Positions 27,680-38,012 of a stretch of DNA of 64,000 bases are shown here, in pieces. Each line of letters starts with the position of its first letter. Within the stretch, counting starts at the first letter, position 1. The DNA is from Paracoccus methylovorus (GTDB lineage Bacteria > Pseudomonadota > Alphaproteobacteria > Rhodobacterales > Rhodobacteraceae). Where the stretch lies: the NCBI RefSeq assembly GCF_016919705.1, contig NZ_CP070368.1:372001-436000 (forward strand). Reading direction: 5' to 3'. Below the pieces are notes generated by a model, which saw only the letters and a program-made list of their open reading frames with translations, was not told the DNA's origin and ran no database searches. A program made the translations under genes and the position numbers.

Positions 27680-28177
27680 TTAGCGGCGCGCAAGCGCCAT
27701 GATGGTTGTGCCGCGCAGCACGTTGAGATTGGCGTCCTCCTCGATCAACAGCAGGACGGGGATATTCTTGAAAACCCCCGTCCAAACCCGATCGTAACGG
27801 CCTGTATCTCCGTGCTTTTCGACTGCATGTGCAATTTTCAGCCAAGGCTGGATCAATACTTCGCCTTCGGCCAACGTCATTGCGCGAACGGTGATCGAAC
27901 ACCCTTCCACGCTGTCCGCAGCACCCGGCAAGATAACGACGGTGCGGAAATTGGCTGCGCTATAGGCGCGCAGCGCGCCCGTGGCTTCGCGTGGCTGGAA
28001 GCCTACGGCCCGCAATGCGTCGATCACCCCGCGTCGGTCTGGCATCTGCTCAGCGCAGATCTGCACTGCTTCCGCCGCCTTGCCGATTGCTTCGGCACGT
28101 GGCGAGGACTGTGCAAGGACCGGCGACGCGACCAGAAGGCCGAGAGCAAGGACTGCGCGGAGCGAATGACGCATCAT
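27680..28177 (-). CDS. Secreted protein of unknown function between sucC and sucD
   Basis: The 165-residue protein has a signal peptide ([20 protein letters not shown], cleavage after VLA) and a periplasmic domain of about 140 residues with two cysteines (QICAEQ and VEGCSITV). No family is recognised. It starts seven bases after the sucC stop and ends 15 bases before the sucD ATG, so it is an operon member. Its place between two subunits of one enzyme is unusual. Confidence 0.7.
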   Translation of the reverse strand: MMRHSLRAVLALGLLVASPVLAQSSPRAEAIGKAAEAVQICAEQMPDRRGVIDALRAVGFQPREATGALRAYSAANFRTVVILPGAADSVEGCSITVRAMTLAEGEVLIQPWLKIAHAVEKHGDTGRYDRVWTGVFKNIPVLLLIEEDANLNVLRGTTIMALARR

Positions 28178-28184
28178 CGCCTTG

Positions 28185-29378
28185 TTACCCCTTCACCGCC
28201 TTGACGATCTTTTGCGCGGCATCCGACAGGTCGTCGGCGGCAATCACGTTCAGGCCCGATTCGCCGATGATCTGCTTGCCGAGCTCGACGTTCGTGCCTT
28301 CCAGACGCACGACCAGCGGGACTTGCAGCCCGACCTCTTTCACCGCGGCGATGATGCCTTCGGCGATGATGTCGCAGCGCATGATGCCGCCAAAGATGTT
28401 GACCAGAATGCCTTTGACGTTCGGATCCGAGGTGATGATCTTGAACGCCTCGGTCACCTTTTCCTTGGTCGCGCCGCCACCGACGTCCAGGAAGTTCGCG
28501 GGCTCGGCACCGAACAGCTTGATGATGTCCATGGTGGCCATGGCCAGCCCGGCACCATTCACCATGCAGCCGATCTCACCGTCCAGCGCGATGTAGTTCA
28601 GGTCGAACTTCGAGGCTGCCAGTTCCTTGGGGTCTTCCTCGGTCTCGTCGCGCAGCGCCAGGATGTCGGGCTGACGATAGAGGGCGTTGTTGTCGAAGCC
28701 CATCTTGGCGTCCAGCGCCTTGAGGTTGCCGTCGGTCATCACGATCAGCGGGTTGATCTCCAGCATCTCCATGTCTTTTTCGATGAACATGCGATACAGG
28801 TTCTTAACCAGCGCCACGCATTGCTTGACCTGCGGGCCTTTCAGACCCAGGGCAAAGGCCACGCGGCGGCCGTGGAAATCCGAAAGCCCCGAGGCCGGAT
28901 CGACGCTGAAGCTGACGATCTTTTCCGGGGTCGAGGCTGCGACTTCCTCGATGTCCATGCCGCCTTCGGTCGAGGCGACGAAGCTGACACGCGAGGTGCC
29001 GCGATCGACCAGCAGCGCCAGATACAACTCGCGCTCGATGTCGCTGCCGTCTTCGATATAGATACGGTTGACCTGCTTACCGGTTTCACCCGTCTGGTGG
29101 GTGACAAGCGTGCGGCCCAGCATCTGGCGGGTCAGTTCCTCGGCCTCTTCGACCGATTTCGCCAGCCGGACGCCGCCTTTTTCACCGGCTTCCTTTTCCT
29201 TGAAGTGACCTTTGCCGCGGCCGCCGGCATGGATCTGCGCCTTGATGACCCAAAGCGGACCGTCGAGTTCCCCCGCCGCCGCTTTGGCTTCGTCGGCCTT
29301 CATCACCACCCGCCCGTCAGAGACTGGCGCGCCGTATTGGCGCAGCAGCGCCTTGGCCTGGTATTCATGGATGTTCAT
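28185..29378 (-). CDS. sucC: Succinyl-CoA synthetase beta subunit
   Basis: The 397-residue protein starts [19 protein letters not shown], the typical SucC opening, followed by the ATP-grasp fold: [16 protein letters not shown], the EINPLIV motif in [12 protein letters not shown], and the C-terminal flavodoxin-like domain with [14 protein letters not shown]. It is the first gene of the minus-strand suc operon, with about 320 bases of upstream DNA that contain the paired palindromes at 29484-29514. Confidence 0.97.
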   Translation of the reverse strand: MNIHEYQAKALLRQYGAPVSDGRVVMKADEAKAAAGELDGPLWVIKAQIHAGGRGKGHFKEKEAGEKGGVRLAKSVEEAEELTRQMLGRTLVTHQTGETGKQVNRIYIEDGSDIERELYLALLVDRGTSRVSFVASTEGGMDIEEVAASTPEKIVSFSVDPASGLSDFHGRRVAFALGLKGPQVKQCVALVKNLYRMFIEKDMEMLEINPLIVMTDGNLKALDAKMGFDNNALYRQPDILALRDETEEDPKELAASKFDLNYIALDGEIGCMVNGAGLAMATMDIIKLFGAEPANFLDVGGGATKEKVTEAFKIITSDPNVKGILVNIFGGIMRCDIIAEGIIAAVKEVGLQVPLVVRLEGTNVELGKQIIGESGLNVIAADDLSDAAQKIVKAVKG

Positions 29379-29483
29379 GGTACTTCCCCGCAGTTATCGG
29401 TTGGCCGGGCTTGTGCCACATTTGATGCGCGCCCCAAAGCAATATGATGGCGGAATCCCCAAAACATGCGGGAATCAGGCTTT

Positions 29484-29514
29484 TGCGATCACAGTATTCA
29501 AGGCTGTGATCACA
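29484..29514 (-). promoter_or_regulatory. Paired palindromic operator-like sites upstream of sucC
   Basis: In the direction of sucC transcription the sites are TGTGATCACA (29514-29505) and TGTGATCGCA (29493-29484), 21 bases apart start to start with an 11-base spacer. The second is followed by AAAG. They end 105 bases before the sucC ATG. The sdhC upstream region has the same arrangement at 34491-34521. The regulator is unknown. The rest of the 29379-29699 gap holds the sucC leader and the mdh terminator. Confidence 0.6.
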
Positions 29515-29646
29515 AAATCTGCTTGACAGCATCGACACCCCAGGAATCCGCGCTTGCTACAACCCAAGGTGCAGCGCTGGCTGGCCGTGGCGCGGCAGGT
29601 ATCGCGGTCCATTCCGGCTTTGGGTCGCAAGGCGGGCTGCGCAATG

Positions 29647-29672
29647 AAAAAACCCCGCCGTCGCCGGCGGGG
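29647..29672 (-). terminator. Rho-independent terminator of mdh
   Basis: CCCCGCCG-TCGC-CGGCGGGG is followed on the minus strand by TTTTTT. It lies 28 bases after the mdh stop codon and separates mdh from the sucC promoter region. Confidence 0.85.
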
Positions 29673-29699
29673 CCTTTAGCAGTCAGGCGTGAGAAGGGA

Positions 29700-30698
<999 letters not shown>

Positions 30699-30846
30699 CT
30701 AGTCCCTTGGGATGGGAATCGCAAGCCTTCGCTGTGGGGCAAGAGCCGAATTCGGCCTTTGTCAATCGCTAACATGACCACCCGGCCCGCATTGCCCATG
30801 GCATCGCGCTGGACTAGTCCGGTTTTCAGGACAACGGAGCGCGCCG

Positions 30847-31581
30847 ATGGATATGTTGGGCTGGGTGTTGGCGGTCATCGCCGCCTTTTCGATCGGGCTG
30901 GCCAAGGGAGGGCTGTCGATGGTCGGCACCATCTCGGTGCCGCTGATGGCGCTGGTCATGTCGCCGGTGCAGGCGGCAGGGATCCTGCTGCCGGTATATA
31001 TCGTCTCGGATATCGGCGGGCTGATCGCCTTTCGGCGGGATTTCGACCGCCGGGTGCTGCGGACGATCGTGCCGGGGGCGGTGACCGGGATCGGGCTGGG
31101 CTGGGCCACGGCGCATCACGTGAACGACGCGCAGGTCGGGCTGATCGTCGGGGTCATCGGGGTGACCTTCGCGCTGAACGCCCTGTTGCGCAGCCATGTG
31201 AACAGCACCGCCCGCCCGCCGCGCTGGGGGGCGGGCACTCTGTGGGGGCTGGTGTCGGGCTATACCAGCTTTGTGTCCCACTCTGGCGCTGCGCCCTATC
31301 AGGTCTATGCCCAGCCGTTGCGCATGTCGCCGCTGACCTATGCCGGGACCACCACGATCTTCTTTGCCATCTGCAACGCCGTGAAGCTGATTCCCTATGC
31401 CATGCTTGGCCAGCTTTCGGCGCATAACCTGTCGATGGCCGCCGTGCTGATGGTGCCCGGCGTGCTGGGGGTGTTTGCCGGGCTATGGCTGGTCCGCCGC
31501 ATGTCGCCGCGCATATTCTACAGTTTCATCACCTGGGCGCTGATGCTGGTTTCGATCAAGCTGATCTGGGACGGGTTCTGA
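30847..31581 (+). CDS. TauE/SafE (TSUP) family permease
   Basis: A 244-residue membrane protein with about eight hydrophobic helices. The duplicated TSUP motif is visible as AKGGLSMVGTISVPLMALV in the first half and the related SHSGAAPYQVY in the second. Family members export or import sulfite, sulfoacetate, taurine or other organic anions. The substrate is unknown; its position next to malyl-CoA and mesaconyl-CoA genes would allow an organic acid, but this is only a guess. It is divergent from mdh. Confidence 0.85.
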   Translation: MDMLGWVLAVIAAFSIGLAKGGLSMVGTISVPLMALVMSPVQAAGILLPVYIVSDIGGLIAFRRDFDRRVLRTIVPGAVTGIGLGWATAHHVNDAQVGLIVGVIGVTFALNALLRSHVNSTARPPRWGAGTLWGLVSGYTSFVSHSGAAPYQVYAQPLRMSPLTYAGTTTIFFAICNAVKLIPYAMLGQLSAHNLSMAAVLMVPGVLGVFAGLWLVRRMSPRIFYSFITWALMLVSIKLIWDGF

Positions 31582-31661
31582 TGCCGCAGCGCGGCAAATG
31601 AGTGCTTGCGATTCGGGTCGTTTCCGGGCAGCTTCGCGCAAGATTATTACGCGAGGCCCCG

Positions 31662-32501
31662 ATGACCCGTCCCTATCGTTCCGTCCTGTATATTCCGGCC
31701 GCCAATGCCCGGGCCATGGAAAAGGCCCAGACGCTGGCCGCCGATGCGATTATTTTCGACCTTGAGGACGCGGTTGCGCCTGCGGAAAAGGCCGGTGCGC
31801 GCGAATTGCTGGCCCGGGCATTGCTGGCGGATTACAGCGGGCGGGCCAGAATCGTACGCATCAACGGGCTTGAAACCGAATGGGGCGAAGGCGACGCCCG
31901 AGCCTTTGCCACGGGTGCCGACGCGGTGCTGGTGCCCAAGGTCAGCCGGGGCTCTGATCTGGACCGCGTGGCGGCACTGGTGCCCGATGCGCCGCTGTGG
32001 GCGATGATGGAAACCGCCGAAGGCATGCTGAATGCCGCCGAGATCGCCGCCCATCCGCGTTTGCAGGGCATGGTCATGGGCACCAACGATCTGGCCAAGG
32101 AACTGAACTCGCGCTTTCGCGCCGACCGGCTGCCGATGATGGCGGGGCTGGGGCTTTGCCTGCTGGCGGCCCGGGCGCATGGCCGCGTGATCGTCGATGG
32201 CGTCTTCAACGCCTTCAAGGACGAAGATGGCCTGCGCTTCGAATGCGAACAGGGCCGCGATATGGGTTTCGACGGCAAGACCCTGATCCATCCGGCGCAG
32301 CTGGCCATTACCAATGAGGTCTTTGCCCCGTCCGAGCCAGAGATCGAACTGGCCCGCCGGCAGATCGCGGCGTTCGACGAGGCCAAGGCGCAGGGCAAGG
32401 GGGTCGCGGTGGTCGATGGCAAGATCGTCGAGAACCTGCATGTCGAAACCGCCCGCGCTACGCTTGCCAAGGCGGCGGCGATTGCCGAACTCGCGGGGTG
32501 A
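31662..32501 (+). CDS. HpcH/HpaI-family malyl-CoA lyase or (3S)-malyl-CoA thioesterase (Mcl2 type)
   Basis: The 279-residue protein is a CitE-like enzyme. Visible motifs are RSVLYIPAANARAMEKAQ, the acidic metal site FDLEDAVAPAEKA, MMETAEGMLNA, and GTNDLAKEL. In Rhodobacter sphaeroides the equivalent gene near mdh and sdh is mcl2, a (3S)-malyl-CoA thioesterase of the ethylmalonyl-CoA pathway. The length and the neighbouring mesaconyl-CoA hydratase favour that role; the longer bifunctional Mcl1 is less likely. ATG 31662 (MTRPYRS) follows GAGGCCCCG. Confidence 0.8.
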   Translation: MTRPYRSVLYIPAANARAMEKAQTLAADAIIFDLEDAVAPAEKAGARELLARALLADYSGRARIVRINGLETEWGEGDARAFATGADAVLVPKVSRGSDLDRVAALVPDAPLWAMMETAEGMLNAAEIAAHPRLQGMVMGTNDLAKELNSRFRADRLPMMAGLGLCLLAARAHGRVIVDGVFNAFKDEDGLRFECEQGRDMGFDGKTLIHPAQLAITNEVFAPSEPEIELARRQIAAFDEAKAQGKGVAVVDGKIVENLHVETARATLAKAAAIAELAG

Positions 32502-32545
32502 TGGCAAAGTAAGCGCCATTAACATCCAGCGAAAGGACAAGCCAG

Positions 32546-33088
32546 ATGTTCATCCTTATCCTCGGAGTGGCGCTATGGTGGGCGGCGCATCTTCTCAAAC
32601 GGCTGGCGTTGGGGCTTCGCGACAGGCTTGGCCGGGGCGGAGTGGCGGGCGCGCTGCTGGTCTCGGTCGTGCTGATGGTGATCGGCTATCGCATGGCGGA
32701 CGGGCCGTCCTGGTGGGGCGCGACGGCGCCGCTGAAGGGCGTCAACAACATCCTGGTGCTCGCGTCCTTCTATCTCTTTGCCGCCGACGGGATGAAGACG
32801 CGCATCACCCGGCATATCCGCCACCCGCAACTGACCGGCTTTGCGCTGTGGGCCTTTGCGCATCTGCTGCCGAACGGCGACCTGCCCAGTTTCGTGCTGT
32901 TCGGCGGGCTGTTGCTGTGGGCGCTGGTCGAGATGGCCGTCCTGAACCGTGCGCAGCCGGGCTGGACCCCGCCTGCCGGCCCGTTCCCCGCGCGCAAAGA
33001 GATCATGGCGGCAGTCGGGGCCATCGTCGTGCTGCTGGTCGTGGGGCTGATCCACGCCTGGCTTGGCTATAATCCGTTCGGAAGCTGA
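32546..33088 (+). CDS. NnrU-family membrane protein
   Basis: A 180-residue protein with about five hydrophobic helices and the NnrU pattern: RHIRHPQLTGFALWAFAHLLPNGD in the middle. NnrU proteins were first linked to nitric oxide metabolism in Rhodobacter but many occur outside denitrification clusters. Related sequences include the isoprenoid-modifying ZCIS family. Its role here is unknown. Confidence 0.8.
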   Translation: MFILILGVALWWAAHLLKRLALGLRDRLGRGGVAGALLVSVVLMVIGYRMADGPSWWGATAPLKGVNNILVLASFYLFAADGMKTRITRHIRHPQLTGFALWAFAHLLPNGDLPSFVLFGGLLLWALVEMAVLNRAQPGWTPPAGPFPARKEIMAAVGAIVVLLVVGLIHAWLGYNPFGS

Positions 33089-33101
33089 TCTGGGGGCCAA
33101 G

Positions 33102-33308
33102 ATGCCAAGAATCTATCGCCTGTTGACCGAGGACGACACCTCGGCCTTTTGCCACAAGGTCAGCGCTGCGCTGTCCAAGGGGTGGGAGCTGCACGGCGAT
33201 CCCGCCTATGCCTTTGACGCGGCGCGCGGTGTGATGCGCTGCGCTCAGGCCGTCACCAAGGAAATCGCGGACGACTATCACCCCGAGATGAAGCTGGGCC
33301 AGCAATAA
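33102..33308 (+). CDS. DUF1737 small protein
   Basis: From ATG 33102 the product is 68 residues: MPRIYRLLTEDDTSAFCHKV and then ALSKGWELHGDPAYAFD, which is the DUF1737 signature. The function is unknown. It lies between NnrU and the mesaconyl-CoA hydratase and ends nine bases before the latter start. Confidence 0.75.
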   Translation: MPRIYRLLTEDDTSAFCHKVSAALSKGWELHGDPAYAFDAARGVMRCAQAVTKEIADDYHPEMKLGQQ

Positions 33309-33317
33309 GGAGCCATG

Positions 33318-34352
33318 ATGAGCAAGACCAATCCGGGCCGTTTCTTCGAAGATTACCAGGTCGGCCAGGTGATCCGCCATGCCGTGCCGCGAACCGTGGC
33401 CGAGGGTGAGCGCGCACTTTACCACGCGCTTTATCCGGCAAGGCACGCGCTGTATTCCTCGGACGAATTCGCGGCCGCTTCGGGGCTGGACGGCAGCCCG
33501 ATGGATGATCTGGTCGCTTTTCACATCATCTTCGGCAAGACGGTGCCCGACATCAGCCTGAACGCGGTGGCCAATCTGGGCTATGCCGAGGGGCGCTGGC
33601 TGAAACCTGTCTGGCCGGGCGACACCTTGCGCGCGGAATCCGAGGTGATCGGCGTCAAGGAAAACTCGAACGGCAAGTCCGGCGTTGTCTATGTACGCAC
33701 GCGCGGCCTGAACCAGATGGACGAGGTGGTGCTGGAATATGTGCGCTGGGTGATGGTGCGCAAAGGCGACGCCTCGGCCCCCGCACCTCAGCCGGTTGTG
33801 CCGGATCTCGCCAAATCCGTTGCGCCGGAGGATCTGGTGGTCCCCGAGGGGCTGGATTTCGCGCAATACGATTTCACTCTGGCCGGTGAGCCGCATCGCT
33901 GGGGCGATTACCGGATTGGCGAGATCATCGACCACGTCGATGGCGTCACCATCGAGGAAGCCGAGCATATGCTGGCCACCCGTTTGTGGCAGAACACCGC
34001 CAAGGTGCATTTCGACGCCACCTTCCGCGAGGATGGCAAGCGGCTGATCTATGGCGGGCACGTCATCAGCATGGCCCGCGCGCTCAGCTTCAACGGCCTT
34101 GCCAATGCGCAGATGATCGCGGCGCTGAATGGTGGGGCGCATGCCAATCCCTGCTTTGCCGGCGACACGATCCGGGCCTGGTCCGAGGTTCTGGACAAGG
34201 CGGATACGCATGCGCCCGGTGTCGGCGCGATCCGGTTGCGGCTGGTCGCGCATAAGGGTTCGGCCGGTGATCACGCTTTGAAGGGAGAGGGCGGGAAATA
34301 CGCCCCGCAAGTGCTGCTGGATCTGGATTACTGGGCCTTGATGCCGAAATAA
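33318..34352 (+). CDS. mch: Mesaconyl-CoA hydratase
   Basis: The enzyme hydrates mesaconyl-CoA to beta-methylmalyl-CoA in the ethylmalonyl-CoA pathway of acetate assimilation. The 344-residue protein has two MaoC-like hot-dog domains; the first holds ASGLDGSPMDDLVAFHIIFG and the second GGHVISMARALSFNGL. The order malyl-CoA enzyme, NnrU, DUF1737, hydratase, then sdh resembles Rhodobacter sphaeroides. AAGGAG at 33307-33312 gives better spacing to ATG 33318 than to the ATG at 33315. Confidence 0.88.
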   Translation: MSKTNPGRFFEDYQVGQVIRHAVPRTVAEGERALYHALYPARHALYSSDEFAAASGLDGSPMDDLVAFHIIFGKTVPDISLNAVANLGYAEGRWLKPVWPGDTLRAESEVIGVKENSNGKSGVVYVRTRGLNQMDEVVLEYVRWVMVRKGDASAPAPQPVVPDLAKSVAPEDLVVPEGLDFAQYDFTLAGEPHRWGDYRIGEIIDHVDGVTIEEAEHMLATRLWQNTAKVHFDATFREDGKRLIYGGHVISMARALSFNGLANAQMIAALNGGAHANPCFAGDTIRAWSEVLDKADTHAPGVGAIRLRLVAHKGSAGDHALKGEGGKYAPQVLLDLDYWALMPK

Positions 34353-34490
34353 CCAGCCCTTCTTTCCGGTGCGGAGGGCATGCGAATGCCCCCGCGCCCC
34401 AGTTGAACGCGACAGAATCCCTAGGTTATTGGGGGAAATAGTCTGGTTCGACCCTGATACCGCAATCATTCCTCGGGGGCAGGGTGTATC

Positions 34491-34521
34491 CGTGATCACA
34501 GCTGGCAGTTGCGTGATCACA
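34491..34521 (+). promoter_or_regulatory. Paired palindromic operator-like sites upstream of sdhC
   Basis: CGTGATCACA occurs at 34491-34500 and again at 34512-34521, exactly 21 bases apart, with AAAAGG after the second. They lie 144 bases before the sdhC ATG within the 313-base intergenic stretch 34353-34665, which shows no credible ORF. The layout copies that upstream of sucC. The palindrome is TGTGA-TCACA-like with no gap, unlike a classical CRP site, which has six bases between half-sites. Confidence 0.6.
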
Positions 34522-34665
34522 AAAGGGGAAAACTGTCGCATATCCGCCTTATGTCTGGTATCCGCCCGTGACAGATGCGACAAGGCCGCTAAAAGAAAAT
34601 CCAAATTTCGGCCAGCCCTCGCCGCCAGCCGTCGCGCGTGGGGCCTGAACGCAGGAGAGCGCATC

Positions 34666-35058
34666 ATGGCTGACGTCAACCGGGGTAACCGGCCATTGTC
34701 ACCGCATTTGCAGGTCTATCGCCTGCCACTTGCCGCAATCACCTCGATCATGACTCGTATCACCGGCCATGCGCTGGTTGCCGGGATCGTGCTGATTACC
34801 TGGTGGCTGGTCGCCGCCGTGACCTCGCCGGGCGCCTTCGCCTGCGCCGACTGGGTGGTCCGGTCCTGGCTGGGCTTCATCATCCTGACCGGTTCGATGT
34901 GGGCGCTGTGGTATCACCTGCTCGCCGGCCTGCGCCACCTGTTCTACGACGCCGGCTATGGGATGGAGATCGAACAGGCACAGAAATCCAGTCAGGCGCT
35001 GATCGCCGGTTCGGTCATTCTGGCCGTGCTGACGCTGATCATCTTCTTTGCGTTCTGA
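34666..35058 (+). CDS. sdhC: Succinate dehydrogenase cytochrome b556 subunit
   Basis: SdhC is one of two membrane anchors of complex II and helps bind heme b and ubiquinone. The 130-residue protein starts MADVNRGNRPLSPHLQVYRL and has three helices. Typical motifs are RPLSPHLQVY and SIMTRITGHAL, and the heme-ligand-type histidine is in WYHLLAGLRHLFYD. The start at 34666 has AGGAGAG upstream. sdhD follows 16 bases after the stop. Confidence 0.95.
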   Translation: MADVNRGNRPLSPHLQVYRLPLAAITSIMTRITGHALVAGIVLITWWLVAAVTSPGAFACADWVVRSWLGFIILTGSMWALWYHLLAGLRHLFYDAGYGMEIEQAQKSSQALIAGSVILAVLTLIIFFAF

Positions 35059-35074
35059 GGAAAGGGCAGGGATC

Positions 35075-35464
35075 ATGCGTTACATCACCCCCCGTAAAAC
35101 CGCCGAGGGACTGGGCTCTGCCCACGAAGGCACCCAACACCACTGGGCCATGACCGTCTCGGCCGTGGCGCTGCTCGTGCTGACGCCCTTGTTCATGATC
35201 GTCGTCGCCCGCGCCATCGGCCTGTCGCAGGAGCAACTGCTGGCCTATTTCGGGCACCCCTTTCCGGCCGTCATCACCGGGCTTTTCGTAGTCGTGGGCA
35301 TGATCCACTTCATCAAAGGCACGCGGATCATGATCGACGACTATTTCCAGGGTGGGGTGCGCAAGGGCGCCATCATCTTTTCCGTCATCTTCGGCTGGGC
35401 GGTGATCGCCTCTGCCGTTTATGCGCTGGCCCGGATGGGTCTTGGCGCAATCGTCGTCCTCTGA
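35075..35464 (+). CDS. sdhD: Succinate dehydrogenase membrane anchor subunit
   Basis: The 129-residue protein from ATG 35075 (MRYITPRKTAEGLGSAHEGT) has three hydrophobic helices. WAMTVSAVALLVLTPLFMIV is the first, and a conserved histidine lies in GMIHFIKGTRIMIDDY, which fits the SdhD family. With SdhC it anchors SdhAB to the inner membrane. sdhA starts nine bases after its stop. Confidence 0.93.
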   Translation: MRYITPRKTAEGLGSAHEGTQHHWAMTVSAVALLVLTPLFMIVVARAIGLSQEQLLAYFGHPFPAVITGLFVVVGMIHFIKGTRIMIDDYFQGGVRKGAIIFSVIFGWAVIASAVYALARMGLGAIVVL

Positions 35465-35473
35465 GGTTCCGCC

Positions 35474-37276
35474 ATGGCTGCTTACAAATACGAAACACAC
35501 GAATATGATGTCGTGGTCGTCGGTGCCGGTGGCGCGGGCCTGCGCGCAACACTGGGCATGGCCGAACAGGGCCTGCGCACCGCCTGTGTGACCAAGGTCT
35601 TTCCGACCCGCTCGCATACGGTCGCGGCGCAGGGCGGGATCGCGGCATCGCTGTCGAACATGGGCCCGGACAACTGGCAGTGGCACCTGTATGACACCGT
35701 CAAGGGCTCTGACTGGCTGGGTGACACCGACGCCATGGAGTATCTGGCGCGCGAGGCCCCCAAGGCGGTCTATGAGCTGGAACACTACGGCGTGCCTTTT
35801 TCCCGCACCGAAGAGGGCAAGATCTATCAACGCCCCTTTGGCGGCCATACCACCGAATTCGGCGAAGGCCCGCCGGTGCAGCGCACCTGCGCTGCCGCCG
35901 ACCGCACCGGCCACGCCATCCTGCACACGCTTTACGGCCAGTCGCTGAAGGAAAAGGCGGAATTCTTCGTCGAATATTTCGCGCTGGACCTGATCATCAC
36001 CGACGGTGCCTGCACCGGCGTGGTTTGCTGGAAGCTGGATGACGGCACCATTCACGTCTTCAACGCCAAGATGGTGGTGCTGGCGACGGGCGGCTATGGC
36101 CGCGCCTATTTCAGCGCCACCTCGGCCCATACCTGCACCGGCGACGGCGGGGGCATGGTTGCCCGCGCGGGTCTGCCGCTGCAAGACATGGAATTCGTGC
36201 AGTTCCACCCGACCGGGATCTATGGCTCGGGCTGTCTGATCACCGAAGGCGCGCGGGGCGAAGGCGGTTATCTGACCAACTCCGAGGGCGAACGCTTCAT
36301 GGAGCGTTACGCACCGACCTACAAGGACTTGGCCAGCCGCGACGTGGTGTCGCGCTGCATCACCATCGAGATCCGCGAAGGCCGCGGTGTCGGTCCCAAC
36401 AAGGACCACATGCACCTGAACCTGATGCACCTGCCGCCGGAAAGCCTGGCCGAACGGCTGCCGGGTATCTCGGAATCGGCCAAGATCTTTGCGGGCGTGG
36501 ATGTCACGCGCGAGCCGATCCCGATTCTGCCGACCGTGCATTACAATATGGGCGGTATCCCGACCAACTATTGGGGCGAGGTGCTGAACCCGACGCAGGA
36601 CAGCCCCGATCAGGTCTTTCCCGGCCTGATGGCGGTGGGCGAAGCTGGCTGTGCCTCGGTCCACGGCGCGAACCGGCTGGGCTCGAACTCGCTGATCGAC
36701 CTTGTGGTGTTTGGTCGTGCCGCCGCGATTCGCGCCGGCAAGGTGATCGACCGCAAGGCACCTATTCCCGCGACCAACATCGAGCAGGTGGACAAGGCGC
36801 TGGACCGCTTCGACCGTATTCGCAATGCCAACGGAACGATCCCGACCGCCGAACTGCGGCTTGAGATGCAGCGCACCATGCAGGCCGATGCCGCCGTGTT
36901 CCGCACCGACAAGACCCTCGCCGAGGGCGTCGAGAAGATGAAGGTAATCGCGGGCAAACTGAACGACTTGAAGGTCACGGATCGCAGCCTGATCTGGAAC
37001 AGCGACCTCATGGAAACGCTGGAACTGACCAACCTGATGCCCAACGCGCTGTCGACCATTGTCGGGGCCGAGGCACGCAAGGAAAGCCGCGGCGCACATG
37101 CGCATGAGGACTACCCCGAGCGGGATGATGCCAACTGGCGCAAGCACTCGCTTGCGTGGATCGAAGGCAACGATGTTAAACTGGCTTATCGGCCTGTGCA
37201 CCTCGAGCCTCTGACCACGCAAGAGGAGGGCGGGATCGATTTGAAAAAAATCGCACCCAAAGCGAGGGTTTATTGA
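35474..37276 (+). CDS. sdhA: Succinate dehydrogenase flavoprotein subunit
   Basis: SdhA oxidises succinate to fumarate with covalently bound FAD. The 600-residue protein shows the FAD motif [20 protein letters not shown], the flavinylated histidine in [13 protein letters not shown], the substrate-site GARGEGGYL and RDVVSR, and [13 protein letters not shown]. It has the usual length. Its stop overlaps the start of a lipoprotein gene (TGATG), and sdhB follows only after two such genes. Confidence 0.98.
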   Translation: MAAYKYETHEYDVVVVGAGGAGLRATLGMAEQGLRTACVTKVFPTRSHTVAAQGGIAASLSNMGPDNWQWHLYDTVKGSDWLGDTDAMEYLAREAPKAVYELEHYGVPFSRTEEGKIYQRPFGGHTTEFGEGPPVQRTCAAADRTGHAILHTLYGQSLKEKAEFFVEYFALDLIITDGACTGVVCWKLDDGTIHVFNAKMVVLATGGYGRAYFSATSAHTCTGDGGGMVARAGLPLQDMEFVQFHPTGIYGSGCLITEGARGEGGYLTNSEGERFMERYAPTYKDLASRDVVSRCITIEIREGRGVGPNKDHMHLNLMHLPPESLAERLPGISESAKIFAGVDVTREPIPILPTVHYNMGGIPTNYWGEVLNPTQDSPDQVFPGLMAVGEAGCASVHGANRLGSNSLIDLVVFGRAAAIRAGKVIDRKAPIPATNIEQVDKALDRFDRIRNANGTIPTAELRLEMQRTMQADAAVFRTDKTLAEGVEKMKVIAGKLNDLKVTDRSLIWNSDLMETLELTNLMPNALSTIVGAEARKESRGAHAHEDYPERDDANWRKHSLAWIEGNDVKLAYRPVHLEPLTTQEEGGIDLKKIAPKARVY

Positions 37277-37632
37277 TGCGTCTTCCTCTGATCCTGACCG
37301 CTGCCACGTTGGCCCTTTCGGGCTGCGTGGTGCAAAATCCCGGCATGGCGCCGGTGGCGCCGCTGCCGCTGCCGCAGGTAACGGCGCCTGATGCGGCGAT
37401 CCAGTCATCCGCCCGGGTCGTTGTCAACCGCGAGATGGCCAAGCGCCTGCCCGGCGCCAATGTCGCGCCCTATACCGATTGCGTGATGCAGAACGCCACT
37501 ACGGTAGAACTGACCGGCATCGCCAATTCCGATGCGGCCGCGGCGGGGAATGCCGTGGCGGCCATCGTCGGCCGTCCCGCGACGACGCAATGCATCGCCA
37601 GCGCCGCAGCCGCGGCCAAGCAGGCCGCGTGA
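37276..37632 (+). CDS. Small lipoprotein of unknown function inside the sdh operon (first)
   Basis: The 118-residue protein starts [20 protein letters not shown] with a clear lipobox (LSGC, Cys17). The mature part is alanine-rich with two more cysteines (TDCVMQ and TQCIAS) that may form a disulfide. The ATG overlaps the sdhA stop and the stop overlaps the next ATG, so translation is coupled throughout. No family is recognised. Confidence 0.7.
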   Translation: MRLPLILTAATLALSGCVVQNPGMAPVAPLPLPQVTAPDAAIQSSARVVVNREMAKRLPGANVAPYTDCVMQNATTVELTGIANSDAAAAGNAVAAIVGRPATTQCIASAAAAAKQAA

Positions 37633-37958
37633 TGAACAGGTGTGGCGCGCTTGGCCTGAGCTTTGCCCCGGCGCTGCTGGGGTTGGCGGCCTGCGCGCCC
37701 GCTCCTGTGCAGATTCCGGTCGAGCAGGCCGAGCAGGTCTGTATGGTCCAGGCGCTGGATGCGCGGGCGCCGCGCACTCAGGTCGGCCTCGGCGTCGGTT
37801 CGCACGGCCGTAGCGGCGGCTTCGTCAGGGTTGATCTGTCCTCGGATCAGATTCTGGGGCGCGACCCGGCCCAGATATTCAATCAATGCGTCCAGCGTCG
37901 CTCGGGGCAGATGCCCACGCGGTCGCTTTACGAACAACCGGGGTGGAGGGTGAATTGA
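37632..37958 (+). CDS. Small lipoprotein of unknown function inside the sdh operon (second)
   Basis: A 108-residue protein with a lipoprotein signal (LLGLAAC) followed by a proline-containing linker. The mature part includes QVCMVQALDARAPRTQVGLG and FNQCVQRRSG, again a cysteine pair. The repeated layout (lipobox plus two spaced cysteines) is shared with the gene before it, but the sequences are not clearly alike. It ends 54 bases before sdhB. Confidence 0.65.
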   Translation: MNRCGALGLSFAPALLGLAACAPAPVQIPVEQAEQVCMVQALDARAPRTQVGLGVGSHGRSGGFVRVDLSSDQILGRDPAQIFNQCVQRRSGQMPTRSLYEQPGWRVN

Positions 37959-38012
37959 CCCCTTCCGCCCAAGCCACCGCATGACGGCGGTCTGACCACC
38001 AGGAGAGTCCCA

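Noticed and set aside
29484..29514. CRP/FNR binding sites
   Set aside because: CRP half-sites TGTGA and TCACA need six bases between them; here they overlap directly as GTGATCAC, and the FNR pattern TTGAT-N4-ATCAA is absent.
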